A stretch of 64,000 bases of DNA from Archivesica marissinica (GCA_014843695.1 CM026398.1:44771191-44835190); one strand, 5' to 3'; numbered from the stretch's first letter, positions 51,601 through 62,215 are shown. Translations and numbers: made by a program. Notes: generated by a model not told the origin, from the sequence alone.

Positions 51601-53430
51601 ACACTAGCTATATTACACTAGCCACTAGCTATATTACACTAGCTATATTACACTAGCTATATTACACTAGCTATATTACACTATATTACACTAGCTATAT
51701 TACACTAGCCATATTACACTAGCTATATTACACTAGCTATATTACACTAGCCATATATTACACTAGCTATATTACACTAGCTATATTACACTAGCTATAT
51801 TACACTAGCCATATTACACTAGCTATATTACACTAGCTATATTACACTAGCTATATTACACTAGCTATATTACACTAGCTATATTACACTAGCTATATTA
51901 CACTAGCTATATTACACTAGCCATATTACACTAGCCACTAGCTATATTACACTAGCCATATTACACTAGCTATATTACACTAGCCATATTACACTAGCCA
52001 TATTACACTAGCTATATTACACTAGCTATATTACACTAGCCATATTACACTAGCCATATTACACTAGCCATATTACACTAGCCATATTACACTAGCTATA
52101 TTACACTAGCCATATTACACTAGCTATATTACACTAGCCATATTACACTAGCCATATTACACTAGCTATATTACACTAGCTATATTACACTAGCCATATT
52201 ACACTAGCCATATTACACTAGCTATATTACACTAGCTATATTACACTAGCTATATTACACTAGCCATATTACACTAGCTATATTACACTAGCCATATTAC
52301 ACTAGCTATATTACACTAGCCATATTACACTAGCTATATTACACTAGCCATAACACTAGCTATATTACACTAGCCATATTACACTAGCTATATTACACTA
52401 GCTATATTACACTAGCCATATTACACTAGCCATATTACACTAGCTATATTACACTAGCTATATTACACTAGCTATATTACACTAGCTATATTACACTAGC
52501 TATATTACACTAGCTATATTACACTAGCCATATTACACTAGCCATAGCTATATTACACTAGCCATATTACACTAGCTATATTACACTAGCCATATTACAC
52601 TAGCCATATTACACTAGCCATATTACACTAGCCATATTACACTAGCCATATTACACTAGCCATATTACACTAGCTATATTACACTAGCTATATTACACTA
52701 GCTATATTACACTAGCTATATTACACTAGCTATATTACACTAGCTATATTACACTAGCCATATTACACTAGCTATATTACACTAGCTATATTACACTAGC
52801 TATATTACACTAGCCATATTACACTAGCTATATTACACTAGCTATATTACACTAGCCATATTACACTAGCCATATTACACTAGCTATATTACACTAGCTA
52901 TATTACACTAGCCATATTACACTAGCCATATTACACTAGCCATATTACACTAGCCATATTACACTAGCCATATTACACTAGCCATATTACACTAGCTATA
53001 TTACACTAGCCATATTACACTAGCTATATTACACTACCCATATTACACTAGCTATATTACACTAGCTATATTACACTAGCTATATTACACTAGCTATATT
53101 ACACTAGCTATAGTACACTAGCCATATTACACTAGCCATATTACACTACCTATATTACACTAGCTATATTACACTAGCCATATTACACTAGCTATATTAC
53201 ACTAGCTATATTACACTAGCTATATTACACTAGCTATATTACACCAGCTATATTACACTAGCTATATTACACTAGCTATATTACACTAGCTATATTACAC
53301 TAGCTATATTAGCCATATTACATTAGCTATATTACACTAGCCATATTACACTAGCTATATTACACTAGCTATATTACACTAGCTATATTACACTAGCTAT
53401 ATTACACTAGCCATATTACACTAGCCATAC
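42624..53430. repeat. 14-bp satellite array, about 10.8 kb, intronic
   Basis: About 770 units of 14 bp read AGCTATATTACACT. Three main variants (AGCT, AGCC, ACCC before ATATTACACT) alternate irregularly. Rarer markers (CCACTAGC joins, ATTACATTATATT, CTATCTT, CACCAGC) show larger duplicated blocks: a 178-bp period at 44433/44611/44789 and a 1,570-bp period pairing 46887-47340 with 48457-48910. Units to the right of about 50.2 kb include more truncated forms. The array fills most of the last intron of the RYBP-like gene and starts about 23 bases from the exon 4 acceptor. Confidence 0.97.
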
Positions 53431-53433
53431 ATA

Positions 53434-54995
53434 ATTTTTCAGTTCTGGAGTGCCACACCATCTAATATTTTAATTTTCAGTTCTGGAGGGCCACACCAAA
53501 TAATATTTTAATTTTCAGTTCTGGAGGGCCACACCAAATAATATTAATTTTCAGTTCTGGAGGGCCACACCAAATAATATTAATTTTCAGTTCTGGAGGG
53601 CCACACCAAATAATATTTTAATGTTCAGTTCTGGAGGGCCACACCAAATAATATTTTAATTTTCAGTTCTGGAGGGCCACACCAAATAATATTTTAATTT
53701 TCAGTTCTGGAGGGCCACACCAAATAATATTAATTTTCAGTTCTGGAGGGCCACACCAAATAATATTAATTTTCAGTTCTGGAGGGCCACACCAAATAAT
53801 ATTTTAATTTTCAGTTCTGGAGGGCCACACCAATAATATTTTAATTTTCAGTTCTGGAGGGCCACACTAAATAATATTAATTTCAGGTCTGGAGGGCCAC
53901 ACCAAATAATATTAATTTTCAGTTCTGGAGGGCCACACCAAATAATATTTTAATTTTCAGTTCTGGAGGGCCACACCAAATAATATTAATTTTCAGTTCT
54001 GGAGGGCCACACCAAATAATATTAATGTTCAGTTCTGGAGGGCCACACCAAATAATATTAATTTTCAGTTCTGGAGGGCCACACCAAATAATATTTTAAT
54101 TTTCAGTTCTGGAGGGCCACACCAAATAATATTAATTTTCAGTTCTGGAGGGCCACACCAAATAATATTAATTTTCAGTTCTGGAGGGCCACACCATCTA
54201 ATATTTTAATTTTCAGTTCTGGAGGGCCACACCAAATAATATTTTAATTTTCTGTTCTGGAGGGCCACACCAAATAATATTAATTTTCAGTTCTGGAGGG
54301 CCACACCAAATAATATTAATTTTCAGTTCTGGAGGGCCACACCAAATAATATTTTAATTTTCAGTTCTGGAGGGCCACACCAAAAATATTTTAAATTTTC
54401 AGTTCTGGAGGGCCACACCAAATAATATTTTAATTTTCAGTTCTGGAGGGCCACACTAAATAATATTAATTTTCAGGTCTGGAGGGCCACACCAAATAAT
54501 ATTAATTTTCAGTTCTGGAGGGCCACACCAAATAATATTTTAATTTTCAGTTCTGGAGGGCCACACCAAATAATATTAATTTTCAGTTCTGGAGGGCCAC
54601 ACCAAATAATATTAATTTTCAGTTCTGGAGGGCCACACCAAATAATATTAATTTTCAGTTCTGGAGGGCCACACCAAATAATATTTTAATTTTCAGTTCT
54701 GGAGGGCCACACCAAATAATATTAATTTTCAGTTCTGGAGGGCCACACCAAATAATATTTTAATTTTCAGTTCTGGAGGGCCACACCAAATAATATTAAT
54801 TTTCAGTTCTGGAGGGCCACACCAAATAATATTAATTTTCAGTTCTGGAGGGCCACACCAAATAATATTAATTTTCAGTTCTGGAGGGCCACACCAAATA
54901 ATATAAATTTTCAGTTCTGGAGGGCCACACCAAATAATATAAATTTTCAGTTCTGGAGAGCAACACCAAATAATATTAATATTCAGTTCAAGAGG
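53434..54995. repeat. 36/38-bp minisatellite, intronic
   Basis: About 42 units contain TTTTCAGTTCTGGAGGGCCA, CACCAAATAATATTAA. Units are 36 bp (ATATTAA) or 38 bp (ATATTTTAA). Rare variants repeat at a distance (ACACTAAAT at about 53865 and 54452, CACCATCTAA at about 53457 and 54192), so blocks of roughly 0.6-0.7 kb were duplicated. It abuts the 14-bp array. Confidence 0.96.
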
Positions 54996-55105
54996 GCGAC
55001 ATATTGTTTCTAAGAATGTGGGTCATGTTTACAATTTTAATCACTGCAGAAATTCACATGGTTTCAATTGGTGGCCAGAACAAATCAATAAAAGTTTGCT
55101 GCTTA

Positions 55106-55187
55106 GTTTATACAAATTTATTTTAGCTCGATTGCGAAACAAGTTCCTACAACTTATATTAACCACTCTCGAGACTTCATTCCAGAG
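55106..55187 (-). mobile_element. SINE family B, 3' fragment in the last intron
   Basis: On the minus strand it runs from ATGAAGTCTCGAGAGTGG through TTAATATAAGTTGTAGGAAC to the TAAAATAAATTTGTATAAAC end. The head is missing. It is in the same orientation as the gene, about 110 bp past the exon 3 donor. Confidence 0.75.
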
Positions 55188-55298
55188 GTGCTTTCTGAGC
55201 ATAAAATAGAGACTGTGCCATTGCACATCATGTGCAGCTATACATTTTATTACACAGGTGTCGGGGACACTATTCGAAATGAAGAAAATAAAATTTAC

Positions 55299-55739
55299 CT
55301 AATATTTTTTCTTGCTTGTCTATTTGGCTTCTGTTGTATATTTGGCTTCTGTTGTGTATTTGGCTTCTGTTGTATATTTTGCTTCAGTTGTGTATTTTGC
55401 TTCTGTTGTATATTTTGCTTCAGTTGTGTATTTTGCTTCAGTTGTGTATTTTGTTTCTGTTGTGTATTTGGTTTAATAAGAGTGTTCGATTGTTCTCCCT
55501 TGTTTACTGATGCCAATACTCTTTCTTTCTTAAACACTGGCTTCGGAGGGGCCGGTGGAGGGGCCGGTGGAGGCCCGAATATGTCCTCTTCGGGGTCTGG
55601 GAAGAGTCGGTCTTGTTGATCCTGCTGTTCTTGTTGGTCTTCCTCGTCTGGGTTGGGTGAACCTGGAGGTGGTGTTAAAGGGGATGCGTACTGCTGGGCA
55701 ACTTGCTGGGCAACAAGCTGTGGATTCAATTTAGGTTTG
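55299..55739 (-). CDS. RYBP: RYBP/YAF2-like, linker exon with coding minisatellite
   Basis: This exon joins the zinc finger to the C-terminal domain. The acceptor is TTTTTGTATTGCAG at 55740 and the donor is AG|GTAAAT at 55299/55298. After completing the Arg codon it encodes 146 residues. Residues 1-18 (KPKLNPQLVAQQVAQQYA) match the very conserved segment after the zinc finger in RYBP/YAF2. Then come a Pro/Ser stretch, an acidic Gln-rich stretch (about 31-52), a GPPPAPPPAPPKP run (55-67), and from residue 91 nine six-residue repeats of the type N-(T/I)-Q-(Q/L)-K-(Q/P). Vertebrate linkers here are Lys/Glu-rich and lack these repeats. The exon is open throughout, and only the conserved N-terminal part is alignable. 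Confidence 0.88.
55321..55482 (-). repeat. in-frame 18-bp coding minisatellite
   Basis: Nine 18-bp units (plus-strand type TATTTGGCTTCTGTTGTA) occupy the 3' end of the exon. Eight are close and the last, at 55465-55482, is degenerate. Every unit keeps the reading frame. Differences fall at few sites and change Gln/Leu, Thr/Ile and Gln/Pro. Confidence 0.93.
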
Positions 55740-55768
55740 CTGCAATACAAAAATACACCAGTAAATAG

Positions 55769-55985
55769 TTTAGACAAATTTATTTTAGCTCGATTGCGAA
55801 ACAAGTTATTTCAACTTATATTAATCACTCTCGAGACCTCATTCCTGATGGAATCCATCGCCACGAGGGAGAGAGAGAAGAGGCAACGTGGAATTTAAAT
55901 GCCTTGCCTAAGGGCACAATCGTAACGGCTTCAGCGGGGCTCGAACTCCGGACCTTTCGCACCCGAAGCGCTATCACGACTTCCA
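55769..55985 (-). mobile_element. SINE family B in RYBP-like intron, copy next to exon 3
   Basis: This is a nearly full-length copy in gene orientation, from the GTCGTGATAGCG head to AAATTTGTCTAAAC. Part of the box A region is deleted. Its 3' end lies only 29 bp from the exon 3 acceptor AG, so it is very close to the region that recruits the splicing machinery. Confidence 0.82.
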
Positions 55986-56281
55986 CGTAAATAGTAGAGA
56001 CAAAATACAACATACGCCCGTATTTAGGTTTGGGTAAATCACAATATATGTTAAAGTTATTAGTATAAGGCAAATAACAATAATTTACACACCTACTCTT
56101 TTGGTGGCCAAGATATTAATTATTATGCCAACAACAATTGTTAGAGAGAGTAGGGTAGAAATTTGGACAATTCAAGGGCCATAAGTCTAGAGGTGATTCA
56201 TAATTACAATACATTGTACAATCAACTGACAAATCAAATCTTAGTTAGTTAGTAGCTATAGTTTTAATGATACGAAATGTA

Positions 56282-56514
56282 GTTTATACAAATTATTTTA
56301 GTTTGATTGCGAAACAAGTTTTTACAACTTATATTAATCACTCTCGAGACTTCATTCCTGATGGAATCCATTGCCACAGGGGAGAGAGAAGAGGTAATGT
56401 GGAATTTAATTGCCTTGCCTAAGGGCACAATCGTAACGGCTCGAGCCGGGCTCTAACTCCTGACATTTCGCAACTGAAGCGAACGTGCATCCACTGCGCT
56501 ATTACGACCTCCAC
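56282..56514 (-). mobile_element. SINE family B in RYBP-like intron, second copy
   Basis: It runs from GGTCGTAATAGCGCAGTGGA to AAAATAATTTGTATAAAC on the minus strand, full length with scattered mutations. It has the same orientation as the gene. Confidence 0.82.
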
Positions 56515-56739
56515 AAATGTGAGCTGCAATAGCATGTAAGCCAATCAAAACGTATTACAGTTATTAAATTCAAATTGTACAATGTGCAACAATTTAGTGT
56601 GATGCATGTAGATTGATGTACAGACAATCTCTATTGTTCAATAAATACTCGTTCACAACTCGTTGAAAAAAATAGAAATACATGTACACAAAATTGTTTC
56701 CTGTGTAAATCATGACTGGAGAAATTGAAACAAACTTAC

Positions 56740-56862
56740 CGGGTCGAGGTGCCCTTTCTCACATCGCACATATCACACTTGTATGCCTCGACAGAATTCT
56801 TGTACGTGCACACACTGCAATCCCAGCTCCCGTCGTCCGGAGGTTTAACAGGTCTCTTTGAC
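56740..56862 (-). CDS. RYBP: RYBP/YAF2-like, zinc-finger exon
   Basis: This encodes the RanBP2-type (NZF-like) zinc finger of RYBP/YAF2, which in known members binds ubiquitin, including monoubiquitinated H2A. Read from 56862 down: a G completing the previous codon, [11 protein letters not shown], then [29 protein letters not shown], and CG of an Arg codon. The pattern W-D-C-x2-C-x3-N-x6-C-x2-C is complete, with all four zinc-binding Cys present. The acceptor is TTATTTCAG and the donor CCCG|GTAAGT, both strong. The phase continues into exon 3. The preceding exon, which in the family holds a short basic N-terminus, was not found. Confidence 0.93.
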
Positions 56863-58632
56863 CTGAAATAATGAAGTACAATGTAGCAGTACAAATATTT
56901 TCAACTGTGTGAACAGACGTAATTGATGGTGTTGTTGAGCAGTGGGGCTATATGAAACTACAAGTATGACAACACGTTCACTGACTTCAGGTAATAATGG
57001 ACCAATGGATCATGACTGAATATTTAGTTTCACAAAATTGGAAGGTCTGGTCGGTTAGCAGTAAAACAATTACTAGCCTGACGACAATGCGAAATAACAA
57101 TGCAAATGTATCTTCACACGCTGAAACATGGTTACAAACAAGCAGAATGGAACACAAACATGACAAAGATAGCATGGTACTGACATGGATTTAGCAGCAT
57201 TATTCCTCGAAATGTAATAGCGAGCTGTCCCGAACTCTCGTGGTGAGCTTTACGGCAACGCGAGTTGAAAAAAGTGTCAACAATGATCCAATACACATTT
57301 CGTTTCGGGAAGCATGCTTTACCGCAAATCACTACAGCGACATGGAGATACAGGCTCCTCATTGTCTCGATTCAAACGAGATTCACAGACGCCAGTCATC
57401 ACTATGTATTTTTCCAAACCTATAAACATATGTACATTTCTTTTTGAGTTGAGGTTTACGTAGGAAATACAATATTAACAAAAAATTAGAGGGAAATCAA
57501 CATGTAGGCTAGAATAGATACGGGTTTGCATCCCCAGCCAGTGGGGCTAGAGATCGTACATGTACCTCTAGCCACTGCCAATAAACACAGAGGACACAAA
57601 ACATCACTAGCTTCACTGACGTCATTCATTGGGTGCTCCAATAATTGATAGTTTAATAAAGTCAACAAACACAATATTATAGTACAGAATAAACATCTTT
57701 CGGCAAATAAAATAATAGAACAAATGCAACAATGGAAATAGTTTATTTTCAATAATCAGTTCAATAATCACATATAGTTTATTGAAATAGGCTCGGCTGA
57801 AATCGAATCGGGGATAAATGGCTACCATTTTTATTCTGTTTACAACTACGTGCACCTGTGCAAACACTATGCATACCGGGGTGGGATGGCAATGCTCTCT
57901 TCGTCCATTTCATCACAGGCACAAGATACCTTCCAATTGACTATATGATTGAGCTTGCTTTGAGGCATTTCCTTGTTCATACTATGTCTAGGTCAGAATT
58001 GTTGGGAGAAAGCGCGTGCTCGCAAAATAGGGTTAAACTGCACAGTACAACCATTAAATACAACATTTGAATAGAAGGAGTGGGCCAGTGTATCTTACTA
58101 GACACAATTTTGTTTGAAAATCGTAAAAAAACAAAAAATATATTATTTTTTTTTAGGGAGTTCGCCCAAAGGGCGAATTCAGGGCCCCCTAGGGCGACAA
58201 TTTAGCCCACATCGCCCTCTAGAATGATCCCTGCTATGTGCACATGTATATTCCATGAGCCTGTAATTCTTTTGCATTATATGGTAAACTGATATGTTCG
58301 CATTATTCCCACCGGAGAAAAGGTTCTGATATGCAATACAGTCAAGATTGTTATGCTACCTTGGACAGTTAGATTGTGAACAAAGAGGTGGACATCTCTC
58401 ATTTCACCAAAGGGCAACTTATAAAATATTTATCAGGAAAAAAGACGGAAGTCACAGTTCTCAATGGGGAATTGCTACATTTTGGTGAAACTGTAGCTTA
58501 TGTAAAGCAATATTTATCCCCCCTCTAAGGAGCACCCTCCACCCCGTCAATTTTGATAGTTCACAAACACTGTACCCACCGAACAATTCGGCTGCATAGC
58601 ATATAAACTCATCATGTCTCATGTATATAATT
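56863..58632. other. upstream intron or flank of the RYBP-like gene, no exon found
   Basis: The minus strand was read for a short first exon (ATG, basic residues, donor in phase 2) and none was convincing. Small open frames on both strands have no domains. A compact GC-rich palindromic patch lies near 58157-58190 (TTCGCCCAAAGGGCGAA). Confidence 0.45.
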
Positions 58633-58806
58633 TTATACAAATATAGTTCAGCTTGATTGTGAAACAAGTTTTTACAACATTAGATTAATCGCTATCGAGA
58701 CCTCATTCCTGATGGAATCCATCGCCATGAGGGAGAGAGAGAAGAGTGGGATATGGAATGTAAGTGCCTTGCCTAAGGGCACAATCATAATGGTTACAGC
58801 TGGGCA
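58633..58806 (-). mobile_element. SINE family B, head-truncated copy
   Basis: On the minus strand it starts within the body (CCAGCTGTAACCATTATGA) and runs to the TTTGTATAAAATT end. The head is replaced by a family C SINE in the opposite orientation. Confidence 0.7.
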
Positions 58807-58996
58807 TCTGTGGTCCAGTGTCGGATTTGGAATTTAACGGTCCTTGGTTCGATACTCGGACAGGCCACGTATGTAGTAATTGAGTAAGGCACATGTATCA
58901 CACACACTGCTTAGAATTGGTTAACTGCTTAGGTCGGTTAAGCCTGCTCGGGGAACCATGTCTACGTCTCCACAAGCGGCTTGACATTAATGGAAC
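58807..58996 (+). mobile_element. tRNA-derived SINE, family C
   Basis: The head has TGGTCCAGTGTCGG as box A and GGTTCGATACTC as box B. The body has GGTCGGTTAAGCCTGCTCGG and CCATGTCTACGTC, and it ends GACATTAATGGAACATACG. Reverse fragments of the end occur at 26566 and 27394. Confidence 0.65.
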
Positions 58997-59459
58997 ATAC
59001 GTAATACATCTTACGATATGAGAAGTACTGTATTTCGGTAAACTATTTTATGGCCTTATGGGTACGAAAATTATGTGGACGAAAAGCGTTTACCAGAAAT
59101 TTACTGAAATGTTAACCATTTCAAATTTCTTTAAAATACAAAACTGTAATCGTGATAAATATACTCAGTATATGCTGTCTAGAGATTTACCTGCCAGGGG
59201 CTCGTTTATCGTCCATTTAATTGAGATATTTTGGTCTTTGTTTTTCTTTGGATCGGAAGTGGAAGTCACGTGTTCAAAATATAATTAATTGTCACGTGAC
59301 TAAAATATTATACGGCGGGTAAATACAAGTGATTTGATAATTAGCTTTGTCAGTCCAATGACTACATAAAATATTCAGGAAAATATTATATAAAGCTGCT
59401 TAAAATAATATGTCATAGCTGTATTATTTACTTGACCATCATTTTACTGTCCAGAAATA
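58997..59459. other. spacer, no feature recognised
   Basis: This is AT-rich sequence with one small open frame without recognisable features. Confidence 0.45.
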
Positions 59460-59635
59460 TAGCCGGTGTTCCCCAGGGCACAGTGTTGGGGCCCATAGTT
59501 TAAACAATATTTTATTTCAATATGTGTACATACCTTATCATATATAACATACAGGGATTGAAAGTATAAAACACTTATGTAGATCACTCTCTTGGAGCCC
59601 TCTGTTGGGGCCCTTGGTGTTCCTTTTGAATGTCA
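59460..59635 (+). pseudogene. LINE reverse transcriptase snippet with 108-bp insertion
   Basis: IAGVPQGTVLGP at 59458-59494 is interrupted, and LLGPLVFLLNVT continues from about 59603. TGTTGGGGCCC is present on both sides of the interruption (59484-59494 and 59603-59613), as expected for a target-site duplication. The 108-bp insert is AT-rich and unidentified. Confidence 0.6.
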
Positions 59636-59654
59636 CTTGATATATTATCCATAA

Positions 59655-59870
59655 GGCGCGTTCGCTTCACGTGCGAAAGGTCCGGAGTTCGAGCCCCACT
59701 GGAGCCGTTACGATTGTGCCCTTAGGCAAGGCATTTAAATTCCACATTGCCTCTTCTCTCTCCCTCGTGGGCCGGCGATGGATTCCATCAGGAATGAGGT
59801 CTCGAGAGTGATTTATATAAGTTGAAATAACTTGTTTTGCAATCGAGCTAAAATAAATTTGTATAAACTA
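59655..59870 (+). mobile_element. SINE family B, copy with clear tRNA-Val-like arm
   Basis: It contains GCGCGTTCGCTTCACGTGCG, AAAGGTCC, then a box B (GAGTTCGAGCCCC). The arm TTCGC/GCGAA with CAC in the anticodon place resembles tRNA-Val. The body and the TAAAATAAATTTGTATAAAC end are intact. The first bases of the head (box A) are missing. Confidence 0.82.
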
Positions 59871-59949
59871 AGGCACCAAACCATGTTATAGGCACCGGAA
59901 CCCTGTAGCCTACCTCTATCCTAGGACACCCTATATATATACAATATAT

Positions 59950-60060
59950 TGTCATGTGTAAATGTTTAAAATTTCATTTGTAATTGTAAATGTTTAAAAT
60001 TTCATTTGTAATTGTGAAGCGCAATAGAATACTTTGTGCTATATAAATGCTATGTGTTTG
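59950..60060 (+). mobile_element. possible LINE/SINE 3' tail with small tandem duplication
   Basis: GTAAATGTTTAAAATTTCAT and the following TTGTAATTG occur twice in a row. Then GAAGCGCAATAGAATACTTT and GTGCTATATAAATGC follow, a form common at 3' ends of CR1/L2-related elements. Assignment is by resemblance only. Confidence 0.4.
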
Positions 60061-60124
60061 TATTTGAATGGCTTGATTGTTTCTTTTGTCCACGACTGAA
60101 TGCGTATATACACATATATATAAA

Positions 60125-61590
60125 CTAGTGGTTAGGAACAATCCAAAATATCCTGTGTATGTGCAGACAGCTTCCACCAATATCCTCAACGATCAGTTTC
60201 AGTCTGTTTACACAATTGAGGACCTGGAATCTAACCAAGACAAAGGACAAACTCCCCATTCTACCATGGCGAACATTCAGATCTTCCCATCCGGCGTAGC
60301 TAAACTTCTTATAAATCTGAATGTGTCTAAAGCCTCTGGACCTGATAGTATTTCAACTTTAATCCTTTGTGTGTTTTACGTTTATTTATCATTGATACCG
60401 GTTGCCCATATGAGCGACGCCTTCTGAAGAGATTAGTCATTTTAGATTTTTGGAGGATAGTGCAATGATACAGACAGAGACCCATTCCAGAGTATCCTCT
60501 GGTTCTTTTACGTGCACGGTGTACATCACCGACACGGAACCTCGGTTTAATGTCCCGTCTGAAAGACTGTTAATTTTGTTATGGTCAGACGGGGATCGAA
60601 CCTGCGATCCCTGGATTACCAGTCCAGCGTGTTACCACTGGACTACAGATTCGTCTGTAACACATTTATCATACACACAACACATCAATAAATTGCACCA
60701 ATTTGTAACAATCAACATGGATTTCTAAAACACAGATCATGTGAAACCCAGCTTAACACAAGGAGAGACAAAATGTACATCATACTGCTTGACTTTGCCA
60801 ACGTTTTCGATAAGGTCCCACACCACCATCTCTTACATCAACTACAGTATTACGGCATAACAGGCACAACATTACGCTGGATAAAATCCTTCTGTAGCTA
60901 TAGGCATCAGCATGTAGTGTTAGAGGATAAGCGTTCGGAGAAAGCGGATGTAATCTCCGGAGTCCCACAGGGAATGGTACTAGGTCCCCTTTTATTTCTG
61001 GCATTTATCAACGACCTACCAGAGTATTCAAAGTCAAACACGCACCTGTTGTTGACCGTCTACTTTGTCGACACATCCAAAGTTCAGATGATGCCAGAAC
61101 CCCCCACGAAGACCTATATGTATTACATTAATGGTAGATGAAGTTCCATACTCAGAAATACCAAGTCATTATAGCATCTGTACAAATCCCAGGTATACAC
61201 AGGAAACCCAGTATCAACTACATTGACATACATGTATTCTGGAGAAAGTAGACAGTGCCAAGTATCTTGGAGTCATTTGGAGTAATGACATCTCCTGGAT
61301 CAAGCACGTCGGCAATGTGAACACGAAGGCACTAGGACCCTATGCTTTCTCCGTCGCAACTTCTACAATACTAACCAAGAAGCCAGACAAGCAATATGAG
61401 TTGCCTTCATCACCCCAACTCTAGAATATACATCGTCGGCATGGCACCCGTTTCTCAAAAGTGATGTTGACAAACAGGAACTTGTACATAGACGGGGGGA
61501 TTCGTCTTGAACAATTATATCGACAGGACCGACATGCGTAACCGGCATTCTACATGACCTAGGGTGCCAAGTGAGGAAATGAGCAGCGAT
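60125..61590 (+). pseudogene. jockey/Rex-like LINE fragment, interrupted by a SINE
   Basis: A decayed reverse transcriptase can be followed in order: TNILNDQFQSVYTIEDLE and ANIQIFPSGVAKLLINLN, VSKASGPDSIST (60160-60360), a break for a reversed [25 protein letters not shown] (from about 60785), [20 protein letters not shown] (about 60950-61010), then a mutated catalytic block (YFVDTS in place of FADDS). Downstream, frameshifted pieces match the usual tail: AKYLGVIWSNDISWIKHV and ITPTLEYTSSAWHPF. The fragment ends near ILHDLGCQVRK at about 61580. The lost Asp pair and several stops mean it is dead. Confidence 0.82.
60368..60658 (-). mobile_element. tRNA-derived SINE, family A, copy 4
   Basis: On the minus strand, box A (TAGTCCAGTGG) and box B (GGTTCGATCCC) are intact and the full body and tail are present. 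It sits inside a LINE reverse transcriptase frame, so it inserted after that element. Confidence 0.86.
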
Positions 61591-61604
61591 TGCCCATGCC
61601 CTTC

Positions 61605-62215
61605 AAGATACCACCGGATGCAATTGATTGTATGCCACCACCGGATATAACTGGCTGTGTGCCTCCTCCGGATGTAGCTGGCTGTATGCAACCACCGACT
61701 GTAACTGGCTGTATGCCACAACCGGATATAACTGGCTGTATGCCTCCATCGGATGTAGCTGGCTGTATGCCACCACCGGATATAACTGGCTGTTTGCTAC
61801 CACCGGATAACTGACTGTATGCCATCACCGGATGTAACTGGCTGTATGCCATCACCGGATATAACTGGCTGTATGCCATCACCGGATGTAACTGGCTGTA
61901 TGCCATCACCGGATAACTGGCTGTATGCCATCACCGGATGTAACCGGCTGTATACTGCCACCGGATAACTGGCTGTATGCCATCACCGGATGTAACCGGC
62001 TGTATGCCGCCACCGGATAACTGGCTGTATGCCACCACCGGATGTAACTGGCTGTATGCCACCACCGGATGTAACTGGCTGTATGCCACCACCGGATGTA
62101 ACTGGCTGTATGCCACCACCGGATGTAACTGGCTGTATGCCGCCACTGGATGTAACCGGCTATATGCAATCACCGGATGTAACCGGCTGTATGACACAAC
62201 CGGTTGATAGTAAGG
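61605..62215. repeat. 27-bp minisatellite
   Basis: About 22 units contain CCACCGGATGTAACTGGCTG, TATGCCA. The 27-bp length keeps a frame with a nine-residue period (GCMPPPDVT) on plus, but several units are 25 bp (GGATAACTGG) and break it, so it is unlikely to be coding. It begins about 15 bp after the recognisable end of the LINE fragment. Confidence 0.94.

Larger units (their letters stand above)
42270..56862 (-). other. RYBP: RYBP/YAF2-like gene, visible span
   Basis: This is a gene-level summary. Exons 56862-56740, 55739-55299 and 42599-42389 join in phase (CG|C and AG|G, both giving Arg). The introns are 1,000 bp (55740-56739, with two SINE B copies) and 12,699 bp (42600-55298, satellite-filled). 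The three exons give about 257 residues. Exon 2 starts mid-codon (G completes a codon before SKRPVKPP), so at least one earlier exon with the start Met must exist. I could not find it up to 64000. Confidence 0.85.
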
